In this document: positions 35,777-48,800 of the stretch, piece after piece
How positions within the stretch are numbered: the stretch's first letter is position 1
Layout of the letters: every line of letters begins with the position of its first letter
DNA from: Siphonodentalium dalli
Taxonomy: Eukaryota; Mollusca; Scaphopoda; Gadilida; Siphonodentaliidae
DNA: 64,000 bases
NCBI GenBank assembly: GCA_032622095.1
Contig: CP136061.1
Coordinates: forward strand, 65,477,127-65,541,126
Direction: 5' to 3'
The notes under the pieces: model-generated
What the model was told of the DNA's origin: nothing
The model's database searches: none
The model's input: only the letters and a program-made list of their open reading frames with translations
Translations under genes and position numbers: made by a program

Positions 35777-36080
35777 ACAATATCTAATTCCCTCTATATG
35801 GATATTCATAAAAGCAATTAAATGAGACATAAACAAGATTTGGTTCCAATCCAACTACCTTTTAAAACAAAATGGTGGGCCGCATCATTTTGTATGTGTC
35901 AAGTATGGAGGTTTATCACAGGGCTTTCTCAAACAAGAAAATACTTTTTCCTATCATGTGACATGTATACTTGAAAATATGTTGAATGAATATTCCTGGG
36001 ACTAAGAAACACTAGGTTTATGTAATCTTAAACCTTTTTTTTTTTTTTTACAAACTATTGTAAAGAAACTGGTATTCTCG

Positions 36081-36345
36081 ACAGTAATGCCCTAAATAAT
36101 CGACTCCTTAACCGCAGCAGAATTATGGGTAACTTTTCAGGATTTAGTCGAAAATATGGCTTTTGCCATTCATTGGAAAACTCTCAGTGCTTCCGATGAA
36201 TGGCAACAATCCATATTTCCGACTAAATCCTGAAAAGTGAGAGCTTTCCGATGAATGGCAACAAGCCATATTTCCGATTAAATCCTGAAAAGTTACCCAT
36301 AATTCTGCTGTGATTAAGGAGTCAATTAATTAGGGCATTACTGTA
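36081..36345. mobile_element. Palindromic MITE, CAGTAATGCC family, with a duplicated arm segment
   Basis: Same ends as 27651-27867. The right arm segment AATGGCAACAAKCCATATTT...CCTGAAAAG is present twice (about 36200 and 36252), so this copy is 265 rather than 217 bp. Confidence 0.8.
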
Positions 36346-36389
36346 TATTGGTATTTTAGTATTTTTCCCCAGGGGCCTGTGAGTATTTC

Positions 36390-36485
36390 TCTTGGGAAAT
36401 GTTCATGTTCAGATAATAAGTTCAACAAATGGTCTAACTTATTATCTGAACATTTCCCACCATTGAATAGGAATCCTTCTACATT
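36390..36485. mobile_element. Foldback element, GGGAAATGTT family
   Basis: GGGAAATGTTCATGTTCAGA and CTGAACATTTCCCACC form the arms; the tail ATTGAATAGGAATCCTTCT matches the other copies. Confidence 0.65.
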
Positions 36486-37249
36486 TGTGTTATATGTTGT
36501 CTGGTTATATTTGCTGAATATCACTTCAGATGAATAATAAAACATTCCAATGTATTCTTTTATCAATGATTGAGAATCCATTTAGTGAAAACAAAGTTTT
36601 TAAACCTCAAATTAACCTAGTAATTGATCACTTTTGCCATGTTCTGAGGTTAAACTAAGTTGAAAAACACCGTTTTAAATATTTATAGGCGGACTTTTAT
36701 CCCCACAAAGTGAGACACACGCTCTTTATTTTCTCCATATCGAGAAACAACTACAGTAATGCTCTTTATAAAATGGTACAGAGCAAATGGCACCTGTTTT
36801 TCTTTCTGAGGCAATAATTTCTATCACTTCATTAACTTTCCAAGGCATATAGGGTCCCCAAATATTCATAAACCTGTTTAAATCCAAGAACGAAAGAATA
36901 GTGAGCAATTACTATATAGGTTTCATTTAAGACACGAAGACTACGCTGCTTGATTGTGAGTTTAAAGGTAACTGTAATTTTGAGTAACATAAAAGTTTCA
37001 AGTTGGATTTTTTGGCAAACAGTTGGAATATTTGAGCTAACTACCAGTCAGAAATGCTTGCTATGTAAAAATGGTTGTTGAAATTTCAATTCCTCCCCAC
37101 CCCATATTAAACTAAATTAAGATTATTATCCCCTTATGGGTATATCACCACCTATTTACCACAAAAGTCTCTATTCAACCCCATGTGGCATATTATTATG
37201 ACAAGTAGGTACTAAATTGAAATAGCCCAGGGCTGAATGTAGTGACACT

Positions 37250-38470
37250 CCAACTTTAGTAATTAACACCCTGTGGGGATGCCGGCTTCATATAATCGTT
37301 TCTTTGTAGAATCAGATCAGAACGATATGAGCCTTTGTCAAAGGTTTTGATCTCTAACGGATTAATAATGTCCTCTTTTAATAAGCTATGAGCCAGATTA
37401 AGCGCACACGGCTGACGATGTATGTTTGTTAGTGTTACGTCACAAAGGCAAACAAGACATAATCGGTAAAGTAAATATCCTGGGGGAAATCGCGCCAAAC
37501 GATCGACAAAAGAATAGACGGGAGATACGTTAAGTAGACATAAGATGTTGAAGGGTGAAGGGACCTGCCAATGCAGTCCGACCATCATGCACGCATTCGG
37601 TCGGACACACTCAGACTACATGTTATTAGCTCGAAACTCCTCTTGAAAATTAGATCATGCAACGAATCACTACTCAGGTTTTTCGCCACGTATAGATCAT
37701 GTTTCACCAGTTCAAAACATGTGAACTTTTTGAAGATCTGATTGGGAGTCTTATGACATAAAAACGATAACGCAGGTGATATACTTCTTAATTAACAACC
37801 GCTCCATAATAACATATTTCACAGCATGTGAAGATCCCAATATACCAGATTAAACCGATTTCGTGATAAACATGAATTGACCACTGGGGGGGAGGGGGGG
37901 GGGGAGGTGACATGTCACAAAAGTCGCATAAATCATGCCGTGTAATTTCGAGTCTGGACTTTCACCTATATGAAAGAACAGGTATTAACAAAGAAATATA
38001 TTACCTGCGTTATTAATTTGTTTATTTTATAAGGTTCACACGATGATGCAATCAAAACGTTCCCAGGTTTTGAACTGGTGAGATATGATCTCTACGGGCG
38101 TAGCCGAAGTATATAGTCTGGATTACTTGAACCACGTGACATATTACGCGGTCTCCGAGTCTTTAACTGAATATTCGAATGATGGCGACAGGTTAATACC
38201 GAATTGTTTTACAGTCCGTTGATATGTGGAATCCAGAGCACTGTATTTTTTAAAAAATATTATTTGCACCGAAAGACGAAGGACATCTGTCGTATACACC
38301 AAAGACAATACTTTTCGCTATGGTATACTATTGTATAGCGGTCGTGAAAAAAAACGCAGAGGCAAAACAAACCTTTGTCCACAAGACATCAAACGGAATC
38401 GAATATAGAAAATCGTCTAAATACTCGGCTGGTGACAGCAGGTGTAGACTTATCTTTGGCCATATGAATA
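37250..38470. other. Unique, GC-balanced stretch with regulatory-like words
   Basis: Less repetitive than its surroundings. It contains TTACGTCAC near 37434 (CRE type), GCGCCAAA at 37492-37499 (E2F type) and CCACGTGAC near 38132 (E-box). ORFs here are not recognisable. It may be an intergenic enhancer or an unrecognised upstream exon of the fibrinogen-domain gene. Confidence 0.25.
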
Positions 38471-39999
38471 GGTAACTGTTTTTATTTTTATATTGGTAAT
38501 GGCGCACTTATTCCCACCATAATTGCTTGCATGCATGGCTACGGACCGTATATGTATTCTGGTTGTCCCAATATCTTATATATGAGGCATGACAAATTCA
38601 TTGTAAAGGATGCAGTATATGGACGTTTGCCGAACTAGAAAATTCTTCTTTTGAGATACTGGCCATATGTTTGAAAGGAAATGGGCGGAACTGAGAGGGA
38701 CCATAATATGTGGCTACTCTGATCCATTATAATGAAATCTCCAAATATTGAAAATTTTGACCAAAGTTTGGGGGTGACGCCCACCCCGCCTTAATAATAT
38801 CGCCACGTTCCTGATAAGGGCAGTACCGGTTGGGGGAGCTGGGCGCGTTACGAACCCATACATGTTCCCCACAACCACGATAGTTCACTGTGAAATATTA
38901 TTACTTTTAACCGTCAATTGCAAATTTCCAACGTTGAACTGTTCCGAAAATTGAAAAATATAAGGAATCAATTGGAAAAAGATATGAACCGAAATGGAGT
39001 CTCTAAGAGTTGGGAATATTTGTTTCCAGTGGGAGAGGAGGAGGGCGCAGTTTGAAATTCAAGGATAGACACCAATGCACTGTGACCCACAACAAAGACC
39101 CTAGCTGTTACCATGTCCCCGAGAGTCGGGTTCTTTTGGTAGTTGGGGCCCACCAGGAGTGTTGTTAATGGCAGTTTCAACAGCAGTTGTGTGCGTGCAT
39201 TAGCACATAATCGCAAGTTGTGTCTGATTATGTGTTCAATTAAAACGTGGAGAGTCATTAATTAGCTTCTTAATTAATGGAAAGGCCCAATTGTTTGGCG
39301 TGTATTGGGTCAATCAGTTGGACACCTGTTCTGGGGCTATTATACATACCCACTTAAAAAGTTATATAATTATTACGAAATGAGATTTAATTGGTGTCCA
39401 GATAATTAGCTCTTTATCGCGCGGTAGAATCTTCTGATCGGATACCGATTAGAAGGATCCCGGCTCCAATTTTCAGCTAATTGAGTAAATATACCACTAC
39501 ATTGTGATAAGTTATCGATTTAAGATAGCGATATGTCGTGTCAAATCGGGACATCCACTCAGGCAAGCCGTGACAGTAATTACGGATGTATTCATGGCTC
39601 TAAACATCCAGTTACAATAAGAAAATATAAAATCTAAAACTAATCATAAATTTTCGCTTTGTTTAAATAAAAAAATGTTGAAAACATAATGTGACATTTA
39701 AATTAAACTAACAAATACAAAGAAATAATTTTGTGCACAAAAATAATTATTGATGTTCCTTTAACACTTTCTATACTAAATGGATTCCAGGAATCTGAGA
39801 GCACTAAACTGTCTGAAAACTTGTCTTTCCTGGATGATGGAAAGGTAAGTTGAATGCTGGGTCAATGCTATAATTTAAATTTGTTATCTCCTTAACCCTT
39901 TCTATACTAAATGGATTCTCCCAGGCAGTAAAAAGTGTACATCGGAATTGTCTATTATTGATTTGGAGGGATGTTAAGGTGATAAAATCAGACGACAGA
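38471..39999. other. Intergenic, no gene seen
   Basis: 38730-38785 repeats the GAAAATTTTGACCAAAGTTTG phrase also found near 1670-1710. 39260-39560 has several TAATTA/ATTAAT and GATAA words, which could be a conserved non-coding element. Not testable without comparison. Confidence 0.35.
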
Positions 40000-40488
40000 T
40001 TAAAGGTACTCAATCCGTAAAGAGGGTCCCCATCTCAACAGATTCCAACAACAACAATCCGATCAGAGGGTCCTATATTACTATTTCTTTGGCTTTGGGG
40101 GTAACAAATATTTGATTCGAGTCGAGGAACCCATCAAACAAAGCTCAAGAGTTATTAGATATTGATTTTTGAAATTTGTTAATTTCTCGAGATGAGTACT
40201 AATAATTGCCGTCAATTTTGAAACCTGCTCGAGATGATTACACCAAAACTCTATTCAAACAGACAAGGATGGATAACTCTAAAATCAAGTGGTAATAATC
40301 ACGCAATTTTGACTACGTACTGGGCCAGAAAGAATTCCCGATAATGAAAAATAATAGATTTCTAAAATCGATATCTAACAAATCTGAGCTTTGATGGGTG
40401 ACTTCCTCGACTCGAATCAAATATTTTTGACCCCCGAAGCCATTGAAATAGTAATTGAGAGGAGTTTTATCGGATTGAGTACCTTTAA
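40000..40488. mobile_element. TTAA-flanked MITE, AGGTACTCAATCCG family, copy 1
   Basis: TTAA at 40000-40003 and 40485-40488; TIR AGGTACTCAATCCG / CGGATTGAGTACCT. Next to its right border the host sequence CGTTTGTTGAAC...TTATCTGAACATTTCC belongs to the GGGAAATGTT foldback family, so it probably inserted into such an element. Confidence 0.8.
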
Positions 40489-40886
40489 CTATCGTCGTTT
40501 GTTGAACTTGTTATCTGAACATTTCCTACTAACTACTCAATAATGACGCTTTAATATATAATATAGAACGGGTTAATCATCGAAACTATGTGGAACAAAT
40601 TGATAAAAAATTAAATATAAAAACAAGTAACCGGTGGATGGGATAACCCGACATATAAGAACAGTCTGAGACCATGTAGGTCATTATAAAATAAGGATTT
40701 TTTTTACGATTTGGTTGGCGGACTTGAACGACCCAAACATTTCGATTTAGAAAAAAAACCCACAAAATAATATTTTTTTTATGTAGTCTTTTTATTTGCC
40801 TCCATACGTTCCCACCATCATGACCATTTTCAGTACAATTCATATCATGAGATAATGTAGTCTTATTTATTTTGTATATAGGCCAA

Positions 40887-41371
40887 TTAAAGATGCATTA
40901 TCCGAATTAACGCTCCTAAATTACTATTTCTTTGGGGGGGGGGGGGTAACAATTTTTTTGATTCGAGTAGAAGAACCCACCCATCAAAGCTCAGAGTGAT
41001 CAGATATCGATTTTTGAAATTTGTTATTTCTCGAGATGTGCAATTATTTGTGGCCCAGAAAAACGTTGTCAAACGGACGGTCTCGGACAAAATTGCGGAT
41101 GAAGATGGATAACTCTAAAATCAAGTTGTAATACGGCCAAATTTCGTGATACTCAAGTAATAATACGGTCATATTTCGTTGATTAAAACGTTGATAAATA
41201 ACACATTTTGGGAAATTTTATACCATAGTTGACAGTGGTTAGCATTATTTTGTTGCAATTAATCGATTCTGATAACTAAAGCATATTTTGAAGAAATGTT
41301 GTTGTTGTTGTTGTTGTTGTTGTTGTATCTTGCTGATATGGGGACCGTCTGATCGAATTGAGTAGCTTTAA
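40887..41371. mobile_element. TTAA-flanked MITE, AGGTACTCAATC family, diverged copy 2
   Basis: TTAA at 40887-40890 and 41368-41371; right end GATCGAATTGAGTAGC. Contains a (TTG)n run (41299-41325). More diverged than copies 1 and 3. Confidence 0.6.
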
Positions 41372-41489
41372 AACAATTTCCTATTTTCAGGATTCAATTT
41401 TGTTTTTATTTTTATTTCGACCGACCTAATTTTATGACCCAAAAAAAGAAGAAAGAAAATGCGCTGACCATGTTATTGAATATACCTGT

Positions 41490-42060
41490 ATGCACAGGGG
41501 GGGGGGGGGGTCGAAAAAAAAATTCAGGCACGTATGGCATTTTTTCCCTTTCGATCATTTTTTTTAACCACCCACCCCCACCGCCAATTTTTTTTCCGTT
41601 TTCAGCAGTTTTTTCCGACCATTTTTTGACACCCACCCCCCCTTTTAACACTAAAACAGAGATTTGCGGGGGGGAATTCGCTGTAAACATCTGTATATCA
41701 ATTTCTGTGCATACTATTTATCATGGATGTTAACATGGACATGTAAATAGGAATGAGTAATTTTGAGGTCATTCGGCCAAAAAAACATGGCTGCCAGCGG
41801 CCATCTTGGATTTCAAAATTTGCAACAAAATACAACACGATAACTGCCTGCAGTCAGTTTACCAGTTAGAATTACATTATTTCTCTCATTCAAACTGATT
41901 CAAAGTGGTTTTGAAGCCCAACTCGTTGCCAAAACACTAAAAACAAGCAGGATTTTTTTTTTTTAGTTGCGGAAAAAATAGCTTGTTGGTGGCTTTGACC
42001 ACCCACCCACCCCGGCATACGTGCCGGAAGAAATTTTTTCACCCCCCCCCCCCCTGGTAT
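41490..42060. mobile_element. Inverted element with poly-G and poly-C tips
   Basis: Begins poly-G followed by GGCACGTATGGCA and ends CGGCATACGTGCCGG followed by poly-C, so the ends are inverted. The inner part matches 22530-22890 reverse-complemented. Confidence 0.6.
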
Positions 42061-42172
42061 GCATGCATGGTAAGGGTGCTGACCATGTTATTAAACATAC
42101 CTGTATGGATGCATGGTAAGGGTGCTGACCATGTTATTGAACATACCTGTATGCATGCATGGTAAGGGTGAA
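42061..42172. repeat. Tandem repeat around GCATGGTAAGGGTGCTGACC
   Basis: About two and a half units of roughly 50 bp. The phrase CTGACCATGTTATTGAAYAT also occurs at 41463-41482, the likely seed. Confidence 0.8.
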
Positions 42173-42678
42173 TTTGTTCCTTTATCTAAAGCTCGACACA
42201 TATACCTTGAATTATTTTTTCAGGAACACGCAGAGAACATGATGGTCAACAATGATATCGAATATACGTTGCATTTGACATAATAGTCGTGTGCTAAAAG
42301 AAAAACAACAGACATAATTACATATAGATGTGTTTTCCACAGTACTTGTGTGTTGTGGGGCGGGGGTGTTAACTAACAGACTCCGTTATTTTTACCACAG
42401 AAACTTGTAACAACGGTATCCAACGATATCATGTTTAATATCAACACGTTTTCTTGATATAAGCTAATCTTTGGCAGAATAACAAAGCGACCAGAAATGT
42501 ATATTTGACATTTTACAGGGCGGATCTTATTGTTTAGCAAAGAAAACTAAAGCATGAGGCACATTCTCACAGATTCGCTGACATGAGCTCCGTAACATAT
42601 AGTTCATGAAACCGATTTCCACGTGTGTTCTATTTCTTTTACTCTGAACCAGCAGCCGAACCACGGCTGCTCGGAAAT
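42173..42678 (+). promoter_or_regulatory. Upstream region of the fibrinogen-domain gene
   Basis: Holds the 5' UTR and promoter of the gene starting at 42679. CACGTG near 42620 is an E-box; no clear TATA box is visible. The start codon context is GAAATATGGAA. Confidence 0.35.
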
Positions 42679-42877
42679 ATGGAACTCAACGCAGTGGTTA
42701 TTTCGTGCTTAGTGTTTGTGGTTTTGTTTGTTTCTATTCAGTGTAAAAATGGTGGGAGCTCACTGAACGAGGAAATATTAGTAGGTATTAAAGAGAAACC
42801 ACTTAGTGACGACAGGAATGTGAAATGGAGTCGAGCGAACAGACGGTGGATGAAACCACAGACGAGGGCTCAGCGAG
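42679..42877 (+). CDS. Fibrinogen-domain gene, exon 1 (signal peptide)
   Basis: ATG at 42679 gives MELNAVVISCLVFVVLF, a standard signal peptide, then KNGGSSLNEE and a basic stretch WSRANRRWMKPQTRAQR. Donor CGAG|GTAACA at 42878, phase 1. Confidence 0.85.
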
Positions 42878-45800
42878 GTAACACTTACATAAATTTGTTC
42901 AACACAAAGCCAAATTTGGAGTTGACCCTTGTTACAGACGTACAATTTTTTTTTTAGATTTTGTAAGAAACAATCACAAGCGGTTTTCGATCGAAATAAT
43001 TTAAATGTTGACAATATGGTGATCCAGAGAAAAATAACTCGAAGAAAACTGCTCGGGGAATGAAATATGCGGGGAGTGGTATTTTCACAATTGCAAAATT
43101 TGGTACAAGTAAAAACTAGTTTCATCACATAAATGTGTGCTAGCAATAATTTGCAGTCATTTGTCTACAAAACAACTGTTATATAGCACTTATAGTCTGT
43201 AGCTCGGGTAATTGCGGATTTGTCTTGAATTCATAGCTACTATGTGAACTTTGAATATTTGAGATGGCGTCCAATAAGGCCGCGAGATACGACAAGTAAT
43301 ATCATGTAAATTACATGTATTATTAACATTATCACATAACATAATTTTGTAATGCATTAAACGGACATGGCTAATTTCGAGCTTCCAAATTTTGTATACG
43401 TTTGAAAGGAGGTATACGATAGGTTGACACACACACGCACTATTGATATACCGGCTTCATAGGCTCTGAAAAATAGTTCACGGTCACAGCCATTTTCCAG
43501 TTGCTTTCGAATGTTTGCATAGAAGTGAAACAAACGCTCTTTGTTTCTACCATATCAGGAATAGACTAACACGGAACGCTCTTTTCTGTTCCATGCCGTG
43601 CACATTAATGGCTGTTATTTATTTGGGACCCAAACACCGTTTGTATTTTTGATGACTTTAAAGCATCTTTCTGGGACATATAATTCCCACAGAAAGGTAG
43701 TTATCGACCAATGTACTATCGGGATAGCGTTGATATTAAATGTGATAACAATTACTAAAATAAGGCTAAGAATATATCGATGTACCGATTTGAAGACAAA
43801 TTAGCAACAACAACCTCATCATGCATTCAGTGTGGCGTCAGTCGCGATCTTGAACTGAATTATATCTCGTTCTATACTGACACAAGGTATACTTATTGCT
43901 CACATCCTCAACTTTCAAGGTAACGAATGGCTTAGAGAAAGAAAAGACGCACAAAGGGAAGCCAATAGGATCACTCACGATGAATTGGAGGACATTCCAC
44001 CTTTTGTTAGAAAAGAATACAACGCTTACGTCCCCTGCAGCACGTGTATGGTTCCAATCCAAAAACATCTTCACAACATGAACAATGTAATAAAACAGAT
44101 CCTTGTGGAGAACGATGTGCTGAGAACACAGGTGACCGATGCAAACGCGAGGCTAATTTTAGTTCTGGACGCAGCTGAGAAAATGGAGAATGAGTTTCAA
44201 TCTTGGAGACAGAGTTTAAGGTTTCCTGGGTTATCTCCAATCGACAGCCCCTCTGTCGCTAACATCGCAGAGTCAACAAATCAGGATGCGCGAATATATC
44301 GAGGTATGCTTTCTATACTTTATCACATAATTAGCCCAATAAACCCGGCCTAATATTTTTAAAATAAGACACACGTGCATTATCGGCATGCACAGTTGCA
44401 TAAGAGTTTAGCACAATTATGTCGATATCAATGTCTGAACTTTATTATTCTTATTGTGTTAATTAGAATGTAATTATAATTATCGATTTCTGTTGGATTA
44501 TTTCGCGTTGACTGTGAGATAAACATGGGTGTTAAGGGGGTTTAACAATTTTGTCAACACTAAAAGACACATTTAAAATCGAACAATATATATTTTTTAA
44601 GGTGTCTTTACTTCCTCTTTGGTTGTGATAAGGCTCGGCTCGTATCGACTTTAGTCCAATTTGGTTAATACATTTCGCATAGAATGGCGACTCATTAGAT
44701 ATCCAGTATATAATATGTTATGCAGACTATGTGTTATATATATATATACACGTGTAGCCAAAATATCATTCCTCTGTTCCAAATAAGTGATTGCGATATA
44801 ACGAATTTAACAAACTCTGGTTCGTTTCAATAAGAATAAAAACCAAGAAGGAATTGTCCTGGGTTGTAAACTCGGATTTCGTAGAACCCAGATGCCGTGT
44901 CCCAAGATAGGTGCGGTCTCTATCATTATATCATTAAATAATATACAGCTAGCTATAAAAACATGTGTGTCATGATTGTGTTTCTCAATTATATTTCCTA
45001 AGATATCAGTTCAAAACGAAATCCGAGTTTCGTCCATGTATTCACGGGAGTGTTTGAAGAGGAGTAACTCTATATAACTTCCCGATATCACTGATTATAT
45101 ATGAAACTGATCCCGCACGCTTTATTCGACTCAGAATTACTATTTTATAGCCAGGATTCTACAAATGAAAATATAAATGACACTGAAACTCAACCTGGAG
45201 AGGGGCTATTGTCAAATGTTACAATGTATGGAGCGATTGGGAATGCAGAAAGTTGGTATGTCTAAGTAATACTAAATTAACACCCAGCGGATTTAGTCAT
45301 ATACAAAGAGTAATATCCAAGATGGACACTGGAAGCCATGTTTTTAACATAATTCGGAGGAAAAAAAATGGTAAGCTCCATCTAGAGGGCACTCCGAAGA
45401 TCCATGTGAAGATTGGTGACGATCAGATGAAAGATGTGACATGTAATGTGTGCTAAAGCATTTATAGTCATACAAAGAGTAAATTCCAAGATGGCCGCTG
45501 GAAGCCACGTTTTTTAAAACAGAATTCGGAGAAAATGGTAAGCTCACATCTAGAGGTCACCCCAAAGATCTATGTGAAGTGTGATGACGATCGGATGAGA
45601 GATGTGACCTGTTGGGTGTGCTGAAGGATTTAGTGATGTAAAGAGTAAAATCCCAGATGGCTGCCGAAAATCTGGAAAAAAAACGATAAACTCCCATCCC
45701 CGATGATCCACATGAAGTTTGGTGACGTTCGGGTGAGGGATGTGGCCATGTTTTTCAACGGCAATTCGGGGAAAAAATGTAAGCCCTTTTCTATTGTGGT

Positions 45801-48800
45801 CAGTACTGGTCACCCCGAAAATCCCGAATAAGTTTGGTGACGATCGGGTGAGGGATATGGCCTAGCTGTAGGGTGTGCTACAGGAAATTGTTGACGGACG
45901 ACCAGCACATGGCAATAGTTCAAAGTTTACGAAGTAAATGTGGCCTGTATTGTGTGCAAAAGGATTTAGTGATGCAAATAATAAAATCCAAGATGGCTGT
46001 CGGCGGCCATGCTTTTCTTCGAAAATTGGAGAACAAAAATAGTAAGCTCCTATCTGGAAGTGACCCCGATGATCCATATGAAGTTTGGTGACGATCTGGT
46101 GAGGGCTGTGCCCCGTAGAGTGTGCTAATGGATTAAAAACAATGAAATCCAAAATGGCCGCTGGCGGCCATGTTTTTCAAAGAAATTTGGAGAAAAAAAT
46201 GGTAAGATCCCATCTCGAGGTCACCCCGAAGATTCTATTTGGTGACGATCGGATGAGGGATGTGGCCTGTAGAGTGCGCCAAAGTAAATTGTTGGTGGAG
46301 GCGCAAACGAACGACGGACTACCAACACATGGCAATAGCTCAAACTCTACAAAGTAAAATTGAGCCAGATGGTGTAGACAATAGTTTCGCGATACCCCAA
46401 TCTCCAACACCACTTGTTTGGCATAGTTACCGCAGAAATGTGTCATACAGCCACCATGTTCAAGAACTTTTATTTTCAAATTCTTCAGACTGTCAAGATA
46501 CGTACAATAATGGTCGACGACGCCCCGGTGTCTACACTCTACAAGCGGTAGGATCTCCATATCAAGTAAATGCATTCTGTGACGATGGATGGACCCTTAT
46601 ACAACGAAGATATGACGAATCCGAGGACTTCTATAGGTACGTTCTCGCAACTATTCAACTCACGTCATGGTGTTGTTCATCCACTAGTAGTTTCCACTTA
46701 ATAGGTGAGGGGATATTCACCTGGGTTTGTGTAGTTTCCACTTAATATGTGAGGGGGTATTCACCTGGGTTTGTGTAGTTTCCACTTAATAGGTGAGGGG
46801 ATATTCACCTGGGTTTGTGTAGTTTCCACTTAATATGTGAGGGGGTATTCACCTGGGTTTGTGTAGTTTCCACTTAATAGGTGATGGGCTATTCATGAGG
46901 GGGTATTCACCTGGGTTTGTGTAGTTTCCACTTAATAGGTGAGGGGGTATTCACCTGGGTTTGTGTAGTTTCCACTTAATAGGTGAGGGGCTATTCACCT
47001 GGGTTTGTGTAGTTTCCACTTAATAGGTGAGGGGGTATTCACCTGGGTTTGTGTAGTTTCCACTTAATAGGTGAGGGGGTATTCACCTGGGTTTGTGTAG
47101 TTTCCACTTAATAGGTGAGGGGGTATTCACCTGGGTTTGTGTAGTTTCCACTTAATAGGTGAGGGGCTATTCACCTGGGTTTGTGTAGTTTCCACTTAAT
47201 AGGTGAGGGGGTATTCACCTGGGTTTGTGTAGTTTCCACTTAATAGGTGAGGGGCTATTCACCTGGGTTTGTGTAGTTTCCACTTAATAGGTGAGGGGGT
47301 ATTCACCTGGGTTTGTGTAGTTTCCACTTAATAGGCGAGGGGCTATTCACCTGGGTTTGTGTAGTCCACTTAATAGGTGATGGGGTATTCACCTGGGTTT
47401 GTGTAGTTTCCACTTAATAGGTGAGGGGTATTCACCTGGGTTTGTGCATGTCTATATAAAATTTATCACTCATACATACCTATATACCAGGACCGAACAA
47501 GCTATACATTTAATGCCAAAACTCGTTCATTCGAGGACCTTATCAAATTGCATGCCTCATTCCGTCGTTGGATATTAGACAGGTTAAGATCGATAACTTC
47601 TAACTTCAAACACCATTCACTGTAAGCTACAAATCATCGCGTCAGAACTAAACTGTCTCCTGTCCGAAAATAACCAGATATCGTGTCTAACATTTACAAA
47701 ATTTGAATGAGAGGCTGTGTAAATCTGTTCCATCTAAAAAAAACACTCACTTTTTTGACAGTGCTAAATTGTTCTATCTTCACTCCGTCGCCAGATATAT
47801 GATCGATGGTCGATTTGTGAGAACGTCTGGCGCATTCGCATGCATCATTTGACGGTTGTTTTTTTTTTAGCTGACAGCTGGTGCCTGAAGTATATGACAG
47901 CGTGTGAAGTTAAACTGTCTCGATCAAAACCTCGCTAATGTGCAATTCAATTCAATTCATTAGTATTGTGACCATCAAAATAGATATAACAGAAACATAT
48001 TGCAAAAATCGATGCAGATATAAATTGTTGCATGGATGCACATGTGGATATAATATAGTTGCATATAGCAATAGTGTCTTGATATGTATATAATTCTGTT
48101 TATCAGATAGATATATAGAGGATATCCACACTTTTCAGTGGATATGGGTTATATCTCATGAGTGATGACAAAACATTGAAGCCACGAGTGGAAATTCAAA
48201 TATCCACGGAAAAAGTGTGGATATTCTGTTTATTATATACTTTAGTTACTTGCCTATGGGCCCCAATGAATGTCAATACATCAGAAATTTCAAGCTGATA
48301 TCACTCACTAGTGGGATATCACTTATATCTCACTGCTAAAACCTTATAATTCATGGGCAAGTATATAATAAACAGGGTTACTGTTATTGTTTTCGGCGTT
48401 GTTGATTTCGTGTTCGTTCATTGGATATTGATTTTGAATGGTTAAATAGGAATTAAGCCTCAATATGACTCAGATTGTAGTACTTGTAGCGCATTTCGTA
48501 AAAATAATGACAATTTTCTCAATGTTCTTTCGTTGTGGGTTCTGAAAAGTGTGGCTAATTTCAATACATTTGGCCTCTTATAGAATTATGGCTTCAGATA
48601 CTTTTCTCTTAGTTCTCTAAGTTCACTGCAGCGTAAATGTATGTGGTACTCGTCACAAATCTCGGAATTACACCGCGTGCATACTAGTTGAGTTATTTCA
48701 ACGTTATTCCACGAACCTTGCTCTCTAGGAAGCTTGTGGTTTCTAGTTCGGAATTTGATGAGGCTGTGGACCACCTGATTATCGCTAAGTGATATATATG

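Noticed and set aside
37256-37588. 110-codon minus-strand ORF
   Set aside because: No domain, signal or splice context; long chance ORFs are expected in 64 kb.
42778-43146. 122-codon minus-strand ORF over fibrinogen-gene exon 1, and similar ones over exon 2
   Set aside because: Antisense shadows of a well-supported coding exon and its donor region.
46689-47447. CRISPR-like regular array
   Set aside because: There are no distinct spacers; the whole 44-bp unit repeats, in a eukaryotic intron.
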